NCBI RefSeq assembly: GCF_031599675.1
Contig: NZ_CP134223.1
Span: 5,686,501-5,750,500, forward strand
DNA: 64,000 nt
Reading direction: 5' to 3'
Source of the DNA: Paenibacillus pedocola
GTDB lineage: Bacteria; Bacillota; Bacilli; Paenibacillales; Paenibacillaceae
The notes beneath the pieces are model-generated. The model did no database searches. It saw only the letters and a list, made by a program, of their open reading frames with translations, and had not been told where the DNA came from. The position numbers were made by a program, and so were the translations under genes. Of this stretch, positions 52,195-61,072 are shown in pieces (positions within the stretch are counted from its first letter, which is position 1; every line of letters begins with the position of its first letter).

Positions 52195-53640
52195 TTACGT
52201 TCCGCCGGTGCTCGCTGCATTATTGGTATTCCCGCTGCCGGCAGGAGTACTGCTGTTCTCCGAAGCGCCTGCTGTAGGGGCTGGGGTTGCAGTAGCTGCA
52301 CCTCCGCTATTGGAAGGCTCAGTATCTGCCTCCTCCCCGGAGACAGGCTCAGAGCTCGGCTCCGGGGTGGGGGCACTCCCTGTACTGGGATTATCTGTTG
52401 TCTCCGGCGTGGCTGGCGCTTGCAGATCTATAGTAACTATATGCGGCTGTGAAGAATTGACCAGTGATATGAACCGCGGCATTGAGATTTGCAGAGATAC
52501 CTGATGAACACCAGCGGCCAGTCCTCCAACATCTGCAACAACGCTAATATTGTCCTGATCAAGCTGATCCAGCAGTGTCGGTGCCCCGGACAGAGTCAGC
52601 GTAACAGCTTTGGCAGCGGGATCCGTTACGACTGCTGTCAGGCCGCTGCCCACACCCTCCAGCTTAATCGGAATATTCTCCATTGTCCGCTCGGCAATTT
52701 GGGCAACAGAGACAGTGACACTTACCGCCGCGGGTTCGATTTTTGCGGTTCCCTCCGGCGGTTTAAGGTCCAGCTTTACCTGCTCTGTACCGGCCGATTT
52801 AATGGAGCTCAAATCCAGCGATGCCTCATAAGAGGATAATCCGGCCAGTGCCTCCTCACTCCCGTATGCCGTAACTGTATCTACCTCAGGAGTTACCCGC
52901 GACAGTACGAGCGAACCTGGCAACTGGCCGGTAAAGCTCACATCAAGGGGCAAGCTTTTAAACGGGAGTGTAACCGGCAGCTCTACAGACACGGTGGAAG
53001 GCTCAATAACCGCGTTCTTTATTTCATTACCGCTGCTATCGTAAGCCGCCAGCTTCACTTTTTTCTCTGTAATGTTTGCACTATCCCCATCGAGTTCAAG
53101 GGTACCCTGAACCTTTGATACATTACCCAGTTCACTGGCCGGAAGCGTTACTTCTACCTCGACAGGATCAATAACCGCTGTACCTAGCTGGTAGCCTTCT
53201 GCAGGCTTACCATTAGTAACCAGAGTAACCGGAAAAGACTTGGTATTCCGCAGCTCCACATGCACATTTACCTCATGCGGTATCATTTCGACCAGCGATA
53301 CTCCGCTGGGAAGGTCGTAATTCAGCGGAAGCGTAGTATCCCCGGGTCCGACATCACTTAAATCGACCATAACGTTGTAAGCATCCGATAGTTTGAAATT
53401 AAGATCAGAGTTTTTCCCCCGGACCTCCATCCTTACACTATCCGCATCAAAGGTGTATACATACTTCTCGTTATCAATGCCAACCTGTTCTATTTTGACA
53501 TTCTCAATGATTTTGGACTGGGTGCTGACTGTGGTCTGATTCGTTGGCGCAGTATCCACATGCACAATTGTCCATAGAATAACGCCGAAGACAAGAGCAA
53601 GAATTTTGTTGAAGTTGTTATTCTTCATCCACTTATCCAT
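52195..53640 (-). CDS. cdaR: CdaR, YbbR-domain regulator of diadenylate cyclase
   Basis: The 481-residue protein has one N-terminal TM anchor (ILALVFGVILWTIVHVD) and then four extracellular YbbR repeats (e.g. VKIEQVGIDNEKYVYTF, FPVTLVTNGKPAEGYQLG). The tail from about residue 410 is a Pro/Ser/Thr/Ala-rich low-complexity stretch, longer than usual for CdaR and likely wall-spanning. The ATG overlaps cdaA by 8 bp. CdaR binds CdaA across the membrane and modulates c-di-AMP synthesis. Confidence 0.93.
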   Translation of the reverse strand: MDKWMKNNNFNKILALVFGVILWTIVHVDTAPTNQTTVSTQSKIIENVKIEQVGIDNEKYVYTFDADSVRMEVRGKNSDLNFKLSDAYNVMVDLSDVGPGDTTLPLNYDLPSGVSLVEMIPHEVNVHVELRNTKSFPVTLVTNGKPAEGYQLGTAVIDPVEVEVTLPASELGNVSKVQGTLELDGDSANITEKKVKLAAYDSSGNEIKNAVIEPSTVSVELPVTLPFKSLPLDVSFTGQLPGSLVLSRVTPEVDTVTAYGSEEALAGLSSYEASLDLSSIKSAGTEQVKLDLKPPEGTAKIEPAAVSVTVSVAQIAERTMENIPIKLEGVGSGLTAVVTDPAAKAVTLTLSGAPTLLDQLDQDNISVVADVGGLAAGVHQVSLQISMPRFISLVNSSQPHIVTIDLQAPATPETTDNPSTGSAPTPEPSSEPVSGEEADTEPSNSGGAATATPAPTAGASENSSTPAGSGNTNNAASTGGT

Positions 53641-54463
53641 TGTTTTTGCCCCCTCTCCGTTTCCAGAAAGCAGAGCTCTTCTCCTTCAGCGGGGAAGATG
53701 CGCTCAGTTCCTGATGGAGTTTGGAGATGAGCGATTCTTCCTTAATATCCCGCACAATTTGCCCATTAATCGCCAGAGAAATCTGTCCGGTCTCTTCTGA
53801 TACCACAACAGATACGGAGTCCGCCACTTCACTGATCCCGATGGCCGCGCGGTGGCGTGTCCCCAGCTCTTTGCTGATGAATGGATTCTCCGACAAGGGT
53901 AGATAACAGGCAGCGGCAGCAATTTGCCCCTCCTGCATAATCAGAGCACCATCATGCAGCGGCGTATTAGGAATAAAGATGTTGATCAGCAGCTCCGAAC
54001 TGACGACAGAACGCATAGGAATGCCTGATTCGGTATATTCATTAAGGCCCGTGGCTCTTTCAAAAACAATTAATGCCCCAATTTTTCGCTGTGCTAAATA
54101 ATTCACGGCTTTAATGACTTCGCCGATTAATCTGCTGATCTCCTCATCATTCTCTGAAGCCCGTCCAAAAAACTTACCCCGCCCAAGCTGCTCCAGCCCC
54201 CTGCGCAGTTCCGGCTGAAAGATGATAAAGATTGCAAAGATCCCGAAGGTGAAGATCTGGTTCATGAGCCATTTCAGGGTATACAGATCCAGGAGGGTGC
54301 TCAGCGCCCAAATGATGACCAGCACCAGTATCCCCTTAAGCAGCTGAACAGCCCGCGTACCGCGGACCATGTTCAGGACTTTGTAGATAATATAGCTGAC
54401 GATCAGAATATCAATTATATCTTTAATGGATTCTTTCCACGTTAGGTCGGTAAAATAACTCAT
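53633..54463 (-). CDS. cdaA: CdaA diadenylate cyclase (membrane c-di-AMP synthase)
   Basis: The 276-residue protein has three N-terminal TM helices (about 14-80) and a cytoplasmic DAC domain with both signature motifs, DGA at 171-173 and RHR at 203-205. It condenses two ATP to c-di-AMP, controlling K+ and osmolyte transport and wall homeostasis. The expected cdaA-cdaR-glmM-glmS order is intact. Confidence 0.96.
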   Translation of the reverse strand: MSYFTDLTWKESIKDIIDILIVSYIIYKVLNMVRGTRAVQLLKGILVLVIIWALSTLLDLYTLKWLMNQIFTFGIFAIFIIFQPELRRGLEQLGRGKFFGRASENDEEISRLIGEVIKAVNYLAQRKIGALIVFERATGLNEYTESGIPMRSVVSSELLINIFIPNTPLHDGALIMQEGQIAAAACYLPLSENPFISKELGTRHRAAIGISEVADSVSVVVSEETGQISLAINGQIVRDIKEESLISKLHQELSASSPLKEKSSAFWKRRGGKNNG

Positions 54464-54605
54464 TGCCTAAAACCCCCGTCATTTCATATTAGCTGGGTTT
54501 ATGTAAATTGTCTGTAAGATCTGTATCATATCTAGGTTATAACGTTCACGCTCAGGTTGCAAGTTTAGCTGCCTGGAGATTTCTGATAATGGAATTTTCA
54601 GGCAA

Positions 54606-54639
54606 CAAAAAAGCGCCATCTTTCCGGAAAAAGAGGCGC
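54606..54639 (-). terminator. Terminator of the sigW-rsiW operon
   Basis: GCGCC-TCTTT and AAAGA-GGCGC type arms (54613-54639) with CCGG loop, followed by TTTTTT on the minus strand. Confidence 0.8.
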
Positions 54640-54670
54640 AAATAATATTTCTGCATAAAGGGCCATGGTA

Positions 54671-55285
54671 TTAACGGTAGGCAACTTCAGAGAACATGTT
54701 CGTCACTTTATACCAGAGCCAACTTACCGCTTGGTCTATGCTTTTGACTTGCCCGGAAATATGAGCAGTTGATGCCTTATAGAGAGACCCGTCAATTACC
54801 GTTACATTACCGTCAACTTCACCGTATACCTGGGTTTGGCCATTCTCCACTGTGAGATCGCCGGATATTGTTTTGCCGGAGGGTACGATCACCGTATCCC
54901 CTTTGATTACAACCTGATCGAGGTCAGCACCTCTGACAACAAGCTGCCCATCCTGATTCCAAAAAGTAACGGAGCTCATCAGCATCACAAGAATAAATAA
55001 GGACGCCGCCGTAAGGGCAGGATGTCTTTTGATCCAGGTGATAAAGGCTTTCTCCTTCTTGGGTTTCGGTAATGAGTTCATAATCCGGCCTACAAGATCC
55101 TCTGAAGCCACAGGGTTCTGGTGCATCAGGGAGAACATCAGCATATCGGTTTGTTCCAGTTCTTTGAACTTTGCACGGCAATCCGGACAGGATAGAAGAT
55201 GCTCCTTCAATTCCCTCTGCTGCAGTTCGGGCAAGTCGTCATCCAAGTAATCATGCATCATAGAGACGGCCAGTTTGCATTCCAT
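54671..55285 (-). CDS. rsiW: RsiW-type anti-sigma factor with zinc-finger and extracellular beta domain
   Basis: From ATG at 55285 (AAAGGA 9 nt upstream) the product has 204 residues. The N-terminal ZAS domain (CKLAVSMMHDYLDDDLPE, HLLSCPDC) carries the H-x3-C-x2-C zinc site that holds the sigma factor. One TM (about 88-107, HPALTAASLFILVMLMSS) follows. Then comes an extracellular beta-helix-like stretch (KTISGDLTVENGQTQVYGEV, DGNVTVIDGSLYKASTAHIS) resembling polymer-forming/bactofilin repeats. Regulated proteolysis outside and within the membrane should release SigW. Confidence 0.88.
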   Translation of the reverse strand: MECKLAVSMMHDYLDDDLPELQQRELKEHLLSCPDCRAKFKELEQTDMLMFSLMHQNPVASEDLVGRIMNSLPKPKKEKAFITWIKRHPALTAASLFILVMLMSSVTFWNQDGQLVVRGADLDQVVIKGDTVIVPSGKTISGDLTVENGQTQVYGEVDGNVTVIDGSLYKASTAHISGQVKSIDQAVSWLWYKVTNMFSEVAYR

Positions 55286-55406
55286 AGGAGCCAATCCTTT
55301 CATGAGTGCTATTTAATTATTTCAAGGCAAAGGGGCAGGGCGCATAAGACTTGCTTAACTTACATACGGTGCTCCCGGAAAGACGTTTCAAAAAAAACAT
55401 CAATTT

Positions 55407-55973
55407 TTACAATTTAGGGCCTAATTTTTTACGTAAAAATTCACGTCCGCGATGTACACGGGTCTTAATTGTCGTTACCGGCATATCCAGCACATCGCTG
55501 ATCTCCTGTAGCGACAAATCCTGCAAATAGCGCAAAATCATTACAGACCTGTATTTCACGGGCAGACTGTCAATAGCCTCATAGATCAGTCCCTGCGTCT
55601 CTGAGAGCAGCAGTTCGGTCTCAGGGGTCACATTGTCACTCGGAATCATCGAATAGCCGTCAATGCCTTCCTGATCGTTCATTTCAGCATCGAGCGAATA
55701 AGTCGGTTTCCGCTTACGTAGTCTGTCTATACAGAGATTCGTTCCGATCCTATAAATCCAGGTTGAAAATTTCTGTTTATCATCATAACGGTCTAAATTT
55801 CGGTATACACGCAAAAAAGTTTCCTGAACAATATCCTCCGCTTCGTGCCGGTTGTTCAGCATCCGGTAAGCCAGATGATATATCTTGTCTTTATATAGTT
55901 CCACAAGCTCGGCAAATGCCCTTTGGTCGCCTTTCAAGGCGAGCTTTGTCAATCTGCCTTCCAAATTCTCCAC
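55407..55973 (-). CDS. sigW: ECF RNA polymerase sigma factor SigW
   Basis: The 188-residue ECF sigma factor matches SigW in length and motifs. Region 2 has ELYKDKIYHLAYRMLNNRHE, AEDIVQETFLRVYRNLDRYD and FSTWIYRIGTNLCIDRLRKR. Region 4 has LPVKYRSVMILRYLQDLSLQ, EISDVLDMPVTTIKTRVHRG. The start codon is GTG at 55973 with GGGGGAG 7 nt upstream. It drives the envelope-stress regulon and is held by RsiW. A sigma-A-like promoter lies at 56043-56071. Confidence 0.93.
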   Translation of the reverse strand: MENLEGRLTKLALKGDQRAFAELVELYKDKIYHLAYRMLNNRHEAEDIVQETFLRVYRNLDRYDDKQKFSTWIYRIGTNLCIDRLRKRKPTYSLDAEMNDQEGIDGYSMIPSDNVTPETELLLSETQGLIYEAIDSLPVKYRSVMILRYLQDLSLQEISDVLDMPVTTIKTRVHRGREFLRKKLGPKL

Positions 55974-56042
55974 CTGTTAACTCCCCCAGACTTGCCGCCC
56001 TTGGTATTCCATCTCTTGAATGTCCACGGTACAAGCATTTAA

Positions 56043-56071
56043 ATCGTAATTCAAGTTTCAGTAAAAATCAA
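56043..56071 (-). promoter_or_regulatory. Likely sigW promoter
   Basis: Minus-strand TTGATT (56066-56071), 17 nt, TACGAT (56043-56048). A TGAAAC motif within the spacer recalls the SigW -35 element, but no CGTA -10 follows at the proper 16-nt distance. Confidence 0.45.
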
Positions 56072-56150
56072 GGATTGTCTTGTTACCTTCTAGGGAATTT
56101 GGGCTAAAGCAACTTAACATCGAGTAAGCTGATACGCCGGTATTCCTAAG

Positions 56151-56261
56151 AATGTTTGGACTTCCGGTCGCTGTTATTGTCAGATTTCCTGATTATAACC
56201 GTTGTGCACGGTAGAAATCTGACAATAAAGGCGAACGCTACCGCTCCTACAGTTCCAAAAT
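56151..56261. repeat. Dispersed structured intergenic repeat, copy 2
   Basis: Shares both ends with 9183-9331. The centre holds a perfect 15-bp inverted repeat, TTATTGTCAGATTTC and GAAATCTGACAATAA, around a smaller CCG/CGG hairpin, so the whole element folds into one long rod. It lies in the 690-bp gene-free stretch 55974-56663, which also holds two short hairpins (56352-56374 AAGCCGC/GCGGCTT and 56393-56418 AGCCCTGC/GCAGGGCT). Confidence 0.8.
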
Positions 56262-56538
56262 TCTTCTCCACACCTTCTCCCCACCTGTACCCTATGCAGT
56301 GCTGCTCGCCCAAATTCCCTCCCGGTAACTATGGAGGGGTAGAAGACTCGAAAGCCGCTTGAGCACGGCGGCTTCAATAGATAAGCTCAGCAAGCCCTGC
56401 AGCTTCTTCGGCAGGGCTATTACAATAACCCCCCACCCGACTCGTTAGAAGATGCCAGAGAGGGATGTTACCGGTTGAAGCGGTTAAACCGCATTTGTTT
56501 TCTAATGTACCTCCTGCGGACAATGTCATTACAATAGA

Positions 56539-56584
56539 ATAAGTGCCGGTTTGAATCTGATTTCAGATTCAAACCGGCACTTAT
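56539..56584 (-). terminator. Long palindrome downstream of ppc, probable terminator
   Basis: 22-bp arms (ATAAGTGCCGG...TTTGAATCTGA and complement) around a 2-nt centre, about 80 bp after the ppc stop. The minus-strand tail ATTCTATTG is only weakly T-rich. Confidence 0.55.
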
Positions 56585-56663
56585 GTTGGGTATAAAGAGT
56601 TCTTTATCTTCAGGCTGCAAATGATTCAGAGCCTATTCCTGTAGACTGTAAAAATTCCGGGCA

Positions 56664-59456
56664 TCAGCCCGTATTCCGGAGACCGGCGGCAATGCCGTTG
56701 ATCGTAAGCAGCACCTCACGCAGCAGTTCAGCGTCGTCGCCCTCAACTTCACGCAGGGCTCTGAGCTCGGATAACAGCTGCACCTGAAGGTAGCTGAGCG
56801 GATCTACGTATGGGTTGCGCAGACGGATGGATTCCTGAATAACCGGAACGTTATCCAGAATATCCTGCTGGCCGGTGATCTTAAGAATCAGTTCTGAAGT
56901 CAGCTTGAACTCTGCTTCAATCTGACCGAAGATCCGTTGGCGGGCTTCGTCATTTTTGCCCATGGTGGCGTATTCCTTGGCAATAACCAGATCCGCCTTG
57001 GCAATAGCCATTTGCAGCGTATCAATCAGAGTGGTAAAGAAGGAGAAGTTCTCATACATAGTCTGCATGATTTTCAGGTTCTCTTCTTTCCCCTCGTAGA
57101 AGCTCTGCAGTCCGGTTCCGGCAGCATACCAGGCAGGAAGCAGGTAACGGCTCTGCGTCCACGCAAACACCCATGGAATTGCACGCAGGTCCTCGAAACG
57201 GTCACTGTTCTTCCGTTTGGAAGGGCGTGAACCAATATTAAGTTCTCCAACCTCAGGCAGAGGTGTCGATTCTTTGAAGAAAGTCAGGAAATCCGGATCA
57301 CGGAAGATCAGATCCTGGTATTTGTTTAATGAAACTTCGGAGATGCGGGCCACAATTTCATCCCATTTGGCTTCATACAGATCAGCTTGAGGCATTCTAG
57401 CATGAATAGCTGCAGTCACCAGTGCTGAGGTAGCTTGCTCTAGACTCCGGTAAGCAATACCCTTCATCGAATACCGGGAAGAAATTACTTCCCCCTGCTC
57501 GGTAATCTTAATCCCTCCGCCAATGGTTGAAGCAGGCTGGGCAAGAATACTGCGGTTCAGCGGCATGCCGCCGCGTCCGAGTGCACCGCCGCGTCCATGG
57601 AAGAACTTCAGCTTAATGCCGAATTCATCCGCCGTAGCGGTAATTTGCTTGAGGGCCACACGCAGCTCCCAGTTCGCAGTCACCACACCGCCGTCTTTAT
57701 TGCTGTCGGAATAACCGAGCATGATTTCCTGGAGATCGTTCATCGCTCTAACCGCTTCACGATAAATCGGCATGTTGAGCAGTGTCTTCATAATCTCAGG
57801 TGCATCATGCAGGTCATCAATCGTCTCAAAGAGCGGCACTGCCTGCAAAGTGCAGACGACCGTTCCATCATTATCTTTGCGGAACAAGCCAACCTCTTTG
57901 GAGAATACCATAACCTCCAGAATGTCGCTGGCCGCTTCTGCCATACTGATCAGATAACTGGTAATACACTGTTTGCCGTATTCTTCCTGTGCCATAAAAA
58001 TCGTACGGTACACCGCGAGGCATTCCTCCGTACTCTCACTATATGACTGGTACGGGGAAGTCAGTGGACGCGGATCATTAAGCAGCGATTCCAGCAGCGT
58101 TACCTTTTCTGTTTCCGGCATATTGGCATAATCCTGCGTGATGTTCATTTTAGCCAGAATTTCTGCCATCGCATTTTCATGCTCCTGACTATGCTGGCGG
58201 ACATCCAGAGCCGCAGTGTGGAAGCCGAACAGCTCAACCTGACGGATTAGCTTCTTAATATAAGTGTCCGCAACATAATCAGCATAGTGGTGACGCAGGC
58301 TGCGGTCAATTACGTTCAAATCATCTATGAACTGCTGCGGTGATGAGTAGCGCTCAGGAGTGCCTTTTTTCTCATCATCAAGCACATTTTGTGTTTTCGA
58401 GATCATATAGCTTAGCTTGATCCGGTAAGGCTCATTATCATTGCGCCAGGCATCGACCCGGTTGAGGTTAATGATGTTCCGGTCTTTTTCGATGGAATCC
58501 ACCAGTTCGGTAGTTACACTGACAATGCTTGTACTAAAGCTCAGATACTGCATTAGTTCACGCATAATACGCTGATATTCCCTGATCGCAAGTTTACGCT
58601 GTAAACGCAGTGTCTGAAGAGTAACAGCGGCAGTTACCGAAGGATTTCCGTCGCGGTCCCCGCCGATCCATGATCCAAAACGCAGATAAGTCGGCACGTG
58701 CCAGTTCTGGCCCGGATAATATTTGCTCAAACATCGCTCAAGCTCTTGATACACATCCGGCAGCACTTGGAAGATCGTCTCATGGAAATAGTACATCCCA
58801 TTGCGTACTTCATCGAGCACAGTAGGTTTGCGGTCGCGCAGTTCATCCGTCTGCCAAAGGGTAATAACTTCATTCAGCAGCTTCTCGCGGAGCTGTTCCC
58901 GTTCACGGAACGTTAACGTTGGATTGTCTAAACCCATTACATCGTCGGATATCCGTTTGTGAATATCAAGAATAGCCCGCCGCATTGCTTCGGTAGGGTG
59001 AGCCGTCATGACCAGCTCCAAAGACAGGCCGTTCATGATCTCATGAACATCCTCTTGAGAGAAATCCCGTTCGCGTAGCTCCTGAATCGCACTTTCGATA
59101 GAACCCGGCTGTACCGTGTCCCCTGCTGAGCGTTCATAGTCACGCTTACGGCGAATCCGGTGGTTCTGCTCCGCGATATTCACCAGTTGGAAATAAATGG
59201 CGAACGCCCGTATCACTTGGTGACGATTTTCAGGATCCAGTGAATTAATCAGCTCTTTAAATTCATTGTGCAGTTCAGGCAAAAACAATGAGCGCAGTGA
59301 TTTACTGGTTTCGCGGATTTTCTCCACGATCTCCAGCAATTCGTTGCCGCCTTGATGTACCAAGACTTCGCCCAAGATATTCCCCAGGAACCGTACGTCA
59401 CGCCGCAGCAGATTGTTGGAATTGCTTTTGCTGACAGCTGTCGTAAGTTCGGTCAT
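56664..59456 (-). CDS. ppc: Phosphoenolpyruvate carboxylase
   Basis: The 930-residue enzyme fixes bicarbonate onto PEP to give oxaloacetate, replenishing the TCA cycle. Catalytic signatures are present: VMTAHPTEAMRR (His about 155), GSWIGGDRDGNPSV, LGYSDSNKDGGVVTANW, FHGRGGALGRGG, and the invariant C-terminal RNTG. GGGGGG lies about 6 nt before ATG. Upstream, minus-strand TATAAT boxes near 59586-59591 and 59608-59613 may be promoters. Confidence 0.97.
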   Translation of the reverse strand: MTELTTAVSKSNSNNLLRRDVRFLGNILGEVLVHQGGNELLEIVEKIRETSKSLRSLFLPELHNEFKELINSLDPENRHQVIRAFAIYFQLVNIAEQNHRIRRKRDYERSAGDTVQPGSIESAIQELRERDFSQEDVHEIMNGLSLELVMTAHPTEAMRRAILDIHKRISDDVMGLDNPTLTFREREQLREKLLNEVITLWQTDELRDRKPTVLDEVRNGMYYFHETIFQVLPDVYQELERCLSKYYPGQNWHVPTYLRFGSWIGGDRDGNPSVTAAVTLQTLRLQRKLAIREYQRIMRELMQYLSFSTSIVSVTTELVDSIEKDRNIINLNRVDAWRNDNEPYRIKLSYMISKTQNVLDDEKKGTPERYSSPQQFIDDLNVIDRSLRHHYADYVADTYIKKLIRQVELFGFHTAALDVRQHSQEHENAMAEILAKMNITQDYANMPETEKVTLLESLLNDPRPLTSPYQSYSESTEECLAVYRTIFMAQEEYGKQCITSYLISMAEAASDILEVMVFSKEVGLFRKDNDGTVVCTLQAVPLFETIDDLHDAPEIMKTLLNMPIYREAVRAMNDLQEIMLGYSDSNKDGGVVTANWELRVALKQITATADEFGIKLKFFHGRGGALGRGGMPLNRSILAQPASTIGGGIKITEQGEVISSRYSMKGIAYRSLEQATSALVTAAIHARMPQADLYEAKWDEIVARISEVSLNKYQDLIFRDPDFLTFFKESTPLPEVGELNIGSRPSKRKNSDRFEDLRAIPWVFAWTQSRYLLPAWYAAGTGLQSFYEGKEENLKIMQTMYENFSFFTTLIDTLQMAIAKADLVIAKEYATMGKNDEARQRIFGQIEAEFKLTSELILKITGQQDILDNVPVIQESIRLRNPYVDPLSYLQVQLLSELRALREVEGDDAELLREVLLTINGIAAGLRNTG

Positions 59457-59787
59457 GCTGCTCCCCCCATCCTCTTCCGGATCAATGTCCTTAACATTGT
59501 CTATTTGAAGCTTTCCTCATATCATACAGTAAAACCACTAGGAAATCTCCAACTTATTACGCTGTAAAGCGTTGCAGTAATTACGATTATACACCAAATT
59601 CATTCATTATACAGTCATAAAATATTTATGTTCCTATACTAAATTAGAATGGCTGAGTTAATCCGTATTTATGTGCAAGGTTTACACAGCGTGTAGGTAT
59701 TGATTGCATTATACACGGATTGAAGAAGAATAGAAATCGGGGTTTATGATATCCTGTGAGGGGGCAACCGAGGTCTTAAATTTATAA
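59457..59787. other. ppc upstream region, no gene
   Basis: This 330-bp AT-rich stretch separates the ppc start from the tRNA-cluster terminator. It has two minus-strand TATAAT boxes without good -35 elements and a small ACGCTGTAAAGCGT inverted repeat near 59559. No ORF with a ribosome binding site or structured RNA was recognised. Confidence 0.4.
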
Positions 59788-59816
59788 CAAAAAACTCCTA
59801 CCGGAGTAAGAGTTTT
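59788..59816 (-). terminator. Terminator of the rRNA-tRNA operon
   Basis: AAAACTC (59791-59797) pairs with GAGTTTT (59810-59816), with an inner CTCCTACCGGAG stem, and TTTTTTG follows on the minus strand. Confidence 0.75.
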
Positions 59817-59835
59817 GTCAGCCTAGACTGAAGTA

Positions 59836-59909
59836 TCGGGATGACACGATTTGAACATGCGACCCCCTGGTCCCAAACCAGGTGCTCTACCAAGCTGAGC
59901 TACATCCCG
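59836..59909 (-). tRNA. tRNA-Pro (TGG), copy 2
   Basis: Cloverleaf with CGGGATG/CATCCCG acceptor, anticodon loop TTTGGGA (anticodon TGG). CCA is not encoded. The sequence is identical to 60011-60084. Confidence 0.95.
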
Positions 59910-59925
59910 AAAATATATATAATTA

Positions 59926-59999
59926 TGGAGCGGGTGATGGGAATCGAACCCACGCTATCAGCTTGGAAGGCTGAAGTTCTACCATTGAACTACACCCGC
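59926..59999 (-). tRNA. tRNA-Gly (TCC)
   Basis: GCGGGTG/CACCCGC acceptor, anticodon loop CTTCCAA, encoded CCA. It sits between the two identical tRNA-Pro genes. Confidence 0.95.
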
Positions 60000-60010
60000 A
60001 AAGGTGAAAA

Positions 60011-60084
60011 TCGGGATGACACGATTTGAACATGCGACCCCCTGGTCCCAAACCAGGTGCTCTACCAAGCTGAGCTACATCCCG
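60011..60084 (-). tRNA. tRNA-Pro (TGG), copy 1
   Basis: Same sequence as 59836-59909: anticodon TGG, no encoded CCA. Confidence 0.95.
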
Positions 60085-60118
60085 TTAATATATTGATGAT
60101 TCATAGAAAAATATAAAA

Positions 60119-60195
60119 TGGCGCGCCCTGAGAGATTCGAACTCCCGACCTTTTGATTCGTAGTCAAACGCTCTATCCAGCTGAGCTAAGGGCGC
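60119..60195 (-). tRNA. tRNA-Arg (ACG)
   Basis: GCGCCCT/AGGGCGC acceptor, anticodon loop CTACGAA, encoded CCA. The A34 is expected to become inosine. Confidence 0.95.
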
Positions 60196-60202
60196 AAAAT
60201 TA

Positions 60203-60277
60203 TGGAGCGGACGACGGGAATCGAACCCGCGACCCTCGCCTTGGCAAGGCGATGCTCTACCGCTGAGCCACGTCCGC
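60203..60277 (-). tRNA. tRNA-Gly (GCC)
   Basis: GCGGACG acceptor, anticodon loop TTGCCAA, encoded CCA. Confidence 0.95.
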
Positions 60278-60284
60278 AAATAAG

Positions 60285-60368
60285 TGGTGCGCGTGAAGGG
60301 ACTTGAACCCCCACGTCTTACGACGCCAGATCCTAAGTCTGGTGCGTCTGCCATTCCGCCACACGCGC
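60285..60368 (-). tRNA. tRNA-Leu (TAG)
   Basis: 84 nt with a long variable arm as expected for leucine; anticodon loop CTTAGGA, encoded CCA. Confidence 0.95.
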
Positions 60369-60390
60369 ATAATACATGTTTTAATCAAAG

Positions 60391-60463
60391 TGAGCCATGA
60401 AGGACTCGAACCTTCGACACCCTGATTAAAAGTCAGGTGCTCTACCAACTGAGCTAATGGCTC
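60391..60463 (-). tRNA. tRNA-Lys (TTT)
   Basis: GAGCCAT/ATGGCTC acceptor, anticodon loop CTTTTAA. CCA is not encoded. Confidence 0.95.
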
Positions 60464-60468
60464 GCATT

Positions 60469-60542
60469 TGGCAGGGGATATAGGATTCGAACCTATGATG
60501 ACGGAGTCAGAGTCCGTTGCCTTACCACTTGGCGAATCCCCT
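60469..60542 (-). tRNA. tRNA-Gln (CTG)
   Basis: AGGGGAT/ATCCCCT acceptor, anticodon stem ACGGA/TCCGT with loop CTCTGAC, so anticodon CTG; encoded CCA. Bacillales usually rely on the TTG isoacceptor, which would have to be encoded elsewhere. Confidence 0.85.
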
Positions 60543-60594
60543 ATGATGGATACTTATAGATTGCCCATAATCTCTTCAAATATGAGGACGATTA

Positions 60595-60670
60595 TGGTGG
60601 AGGCTGAGGGGTTCGAACCCCCGACCCTCTGCTTGTAAGGCAGATGCTCTCCCAGCTGAGCTAAGCCTCC
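60595..60670 (-). tRNA. tRNA-Val (TAC)
   Basis: GGAGGCT/AGCCTCC acceptor, anticodon loop CTTACAA, encoded CCA. Confidence 0.95.
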
Positions 60671-60707
60671 ATATGTATGCCCTCAAAGGGTGAAGATAAA
60701 TAATAAT

Positions 60708-60782
60708 TGGTGACCCGTATGGGATTCGAACCCATGTTACCTCCGTGAAAGGGAGGTGTCTTAACCCCTTGACCAACGGGCC
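60708..60782 (-). tRNA. tRNA-Glu (TTC)
   Basis: GGCCCGT/ACGGGTC acceptor (one G-U pair), anticodon loop CTTTCAC, encoded CCA. Confidence 0.95.
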
Positions 60783-60793
60783 TTGTAAATCTG

Positions 60794-60869
60794 TGGAGCT
60801 CTCAACCGGATTCGAACCGGTGACCTCTTCCTTACCATGGAAGCACTCTACCTGCTGAGCTATGAGAGC
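60794..60869 (-). tRNA. tRNA-Thr (GGT)
   Basis: GCTCTCA/TGAGAGC acceptor, anticodon stem CTTCC/GGAAG with loop ATGGTAA (anticodon GGT), encoded CCA. Confidence 0.92.
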
Positions 60870-60870
60870 A

Positions 60871-60946
60871 TGGCTCCCCGAACAGGACTCGAACCTGTGA
60901 CAACTCGATTAACAGTCGAGTGCTCTACCAACTGAGCTATCAGGGA
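60871..60946 (-). tRNA. tRNA-Asn (GTT)
   Basis: TCCCTGA/TCGGGGA acceptor, anticodon loop CTGTTAA, encoded CCA. It is the first tRNA after 5S, separated from it by about ten bases. Confidence 0.95.
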
Positions 60947-60956
60947 ATATTGTCCG

Positions 60957-61072
60957 CTTGGCGGCGTCCTACTCTCCCAGGACCCTTCGGTCCAAGTACC
61001 ATCGGCGCTGGAAGGCTTAACGGTCGTGTTCGGGATGGGTACGCGTGGAACCCTTCCGCTATCGCCACCAAA
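60957..61072 (-). rRNA. rrf: 5S ribosomal RNA
   Basis: The minus strand starts TTTGGTGGCGATAGCGGAAG and contains CCCATCCCGAACACG and GGGAGAGTAGGACGCCGCC, the conserved 5S blocks, over about 116 nt. Confidence 0.95.

Noticed and set aside
55974..56071. SigW-type autoregulatory promoter (TGAAAC-N16-CGTA) upstream of sigW
   Set aside because: TGAAAC is present, but no CGTA-like -10 lies at 16-17 nt; only a sigma-A-like promoter fits.
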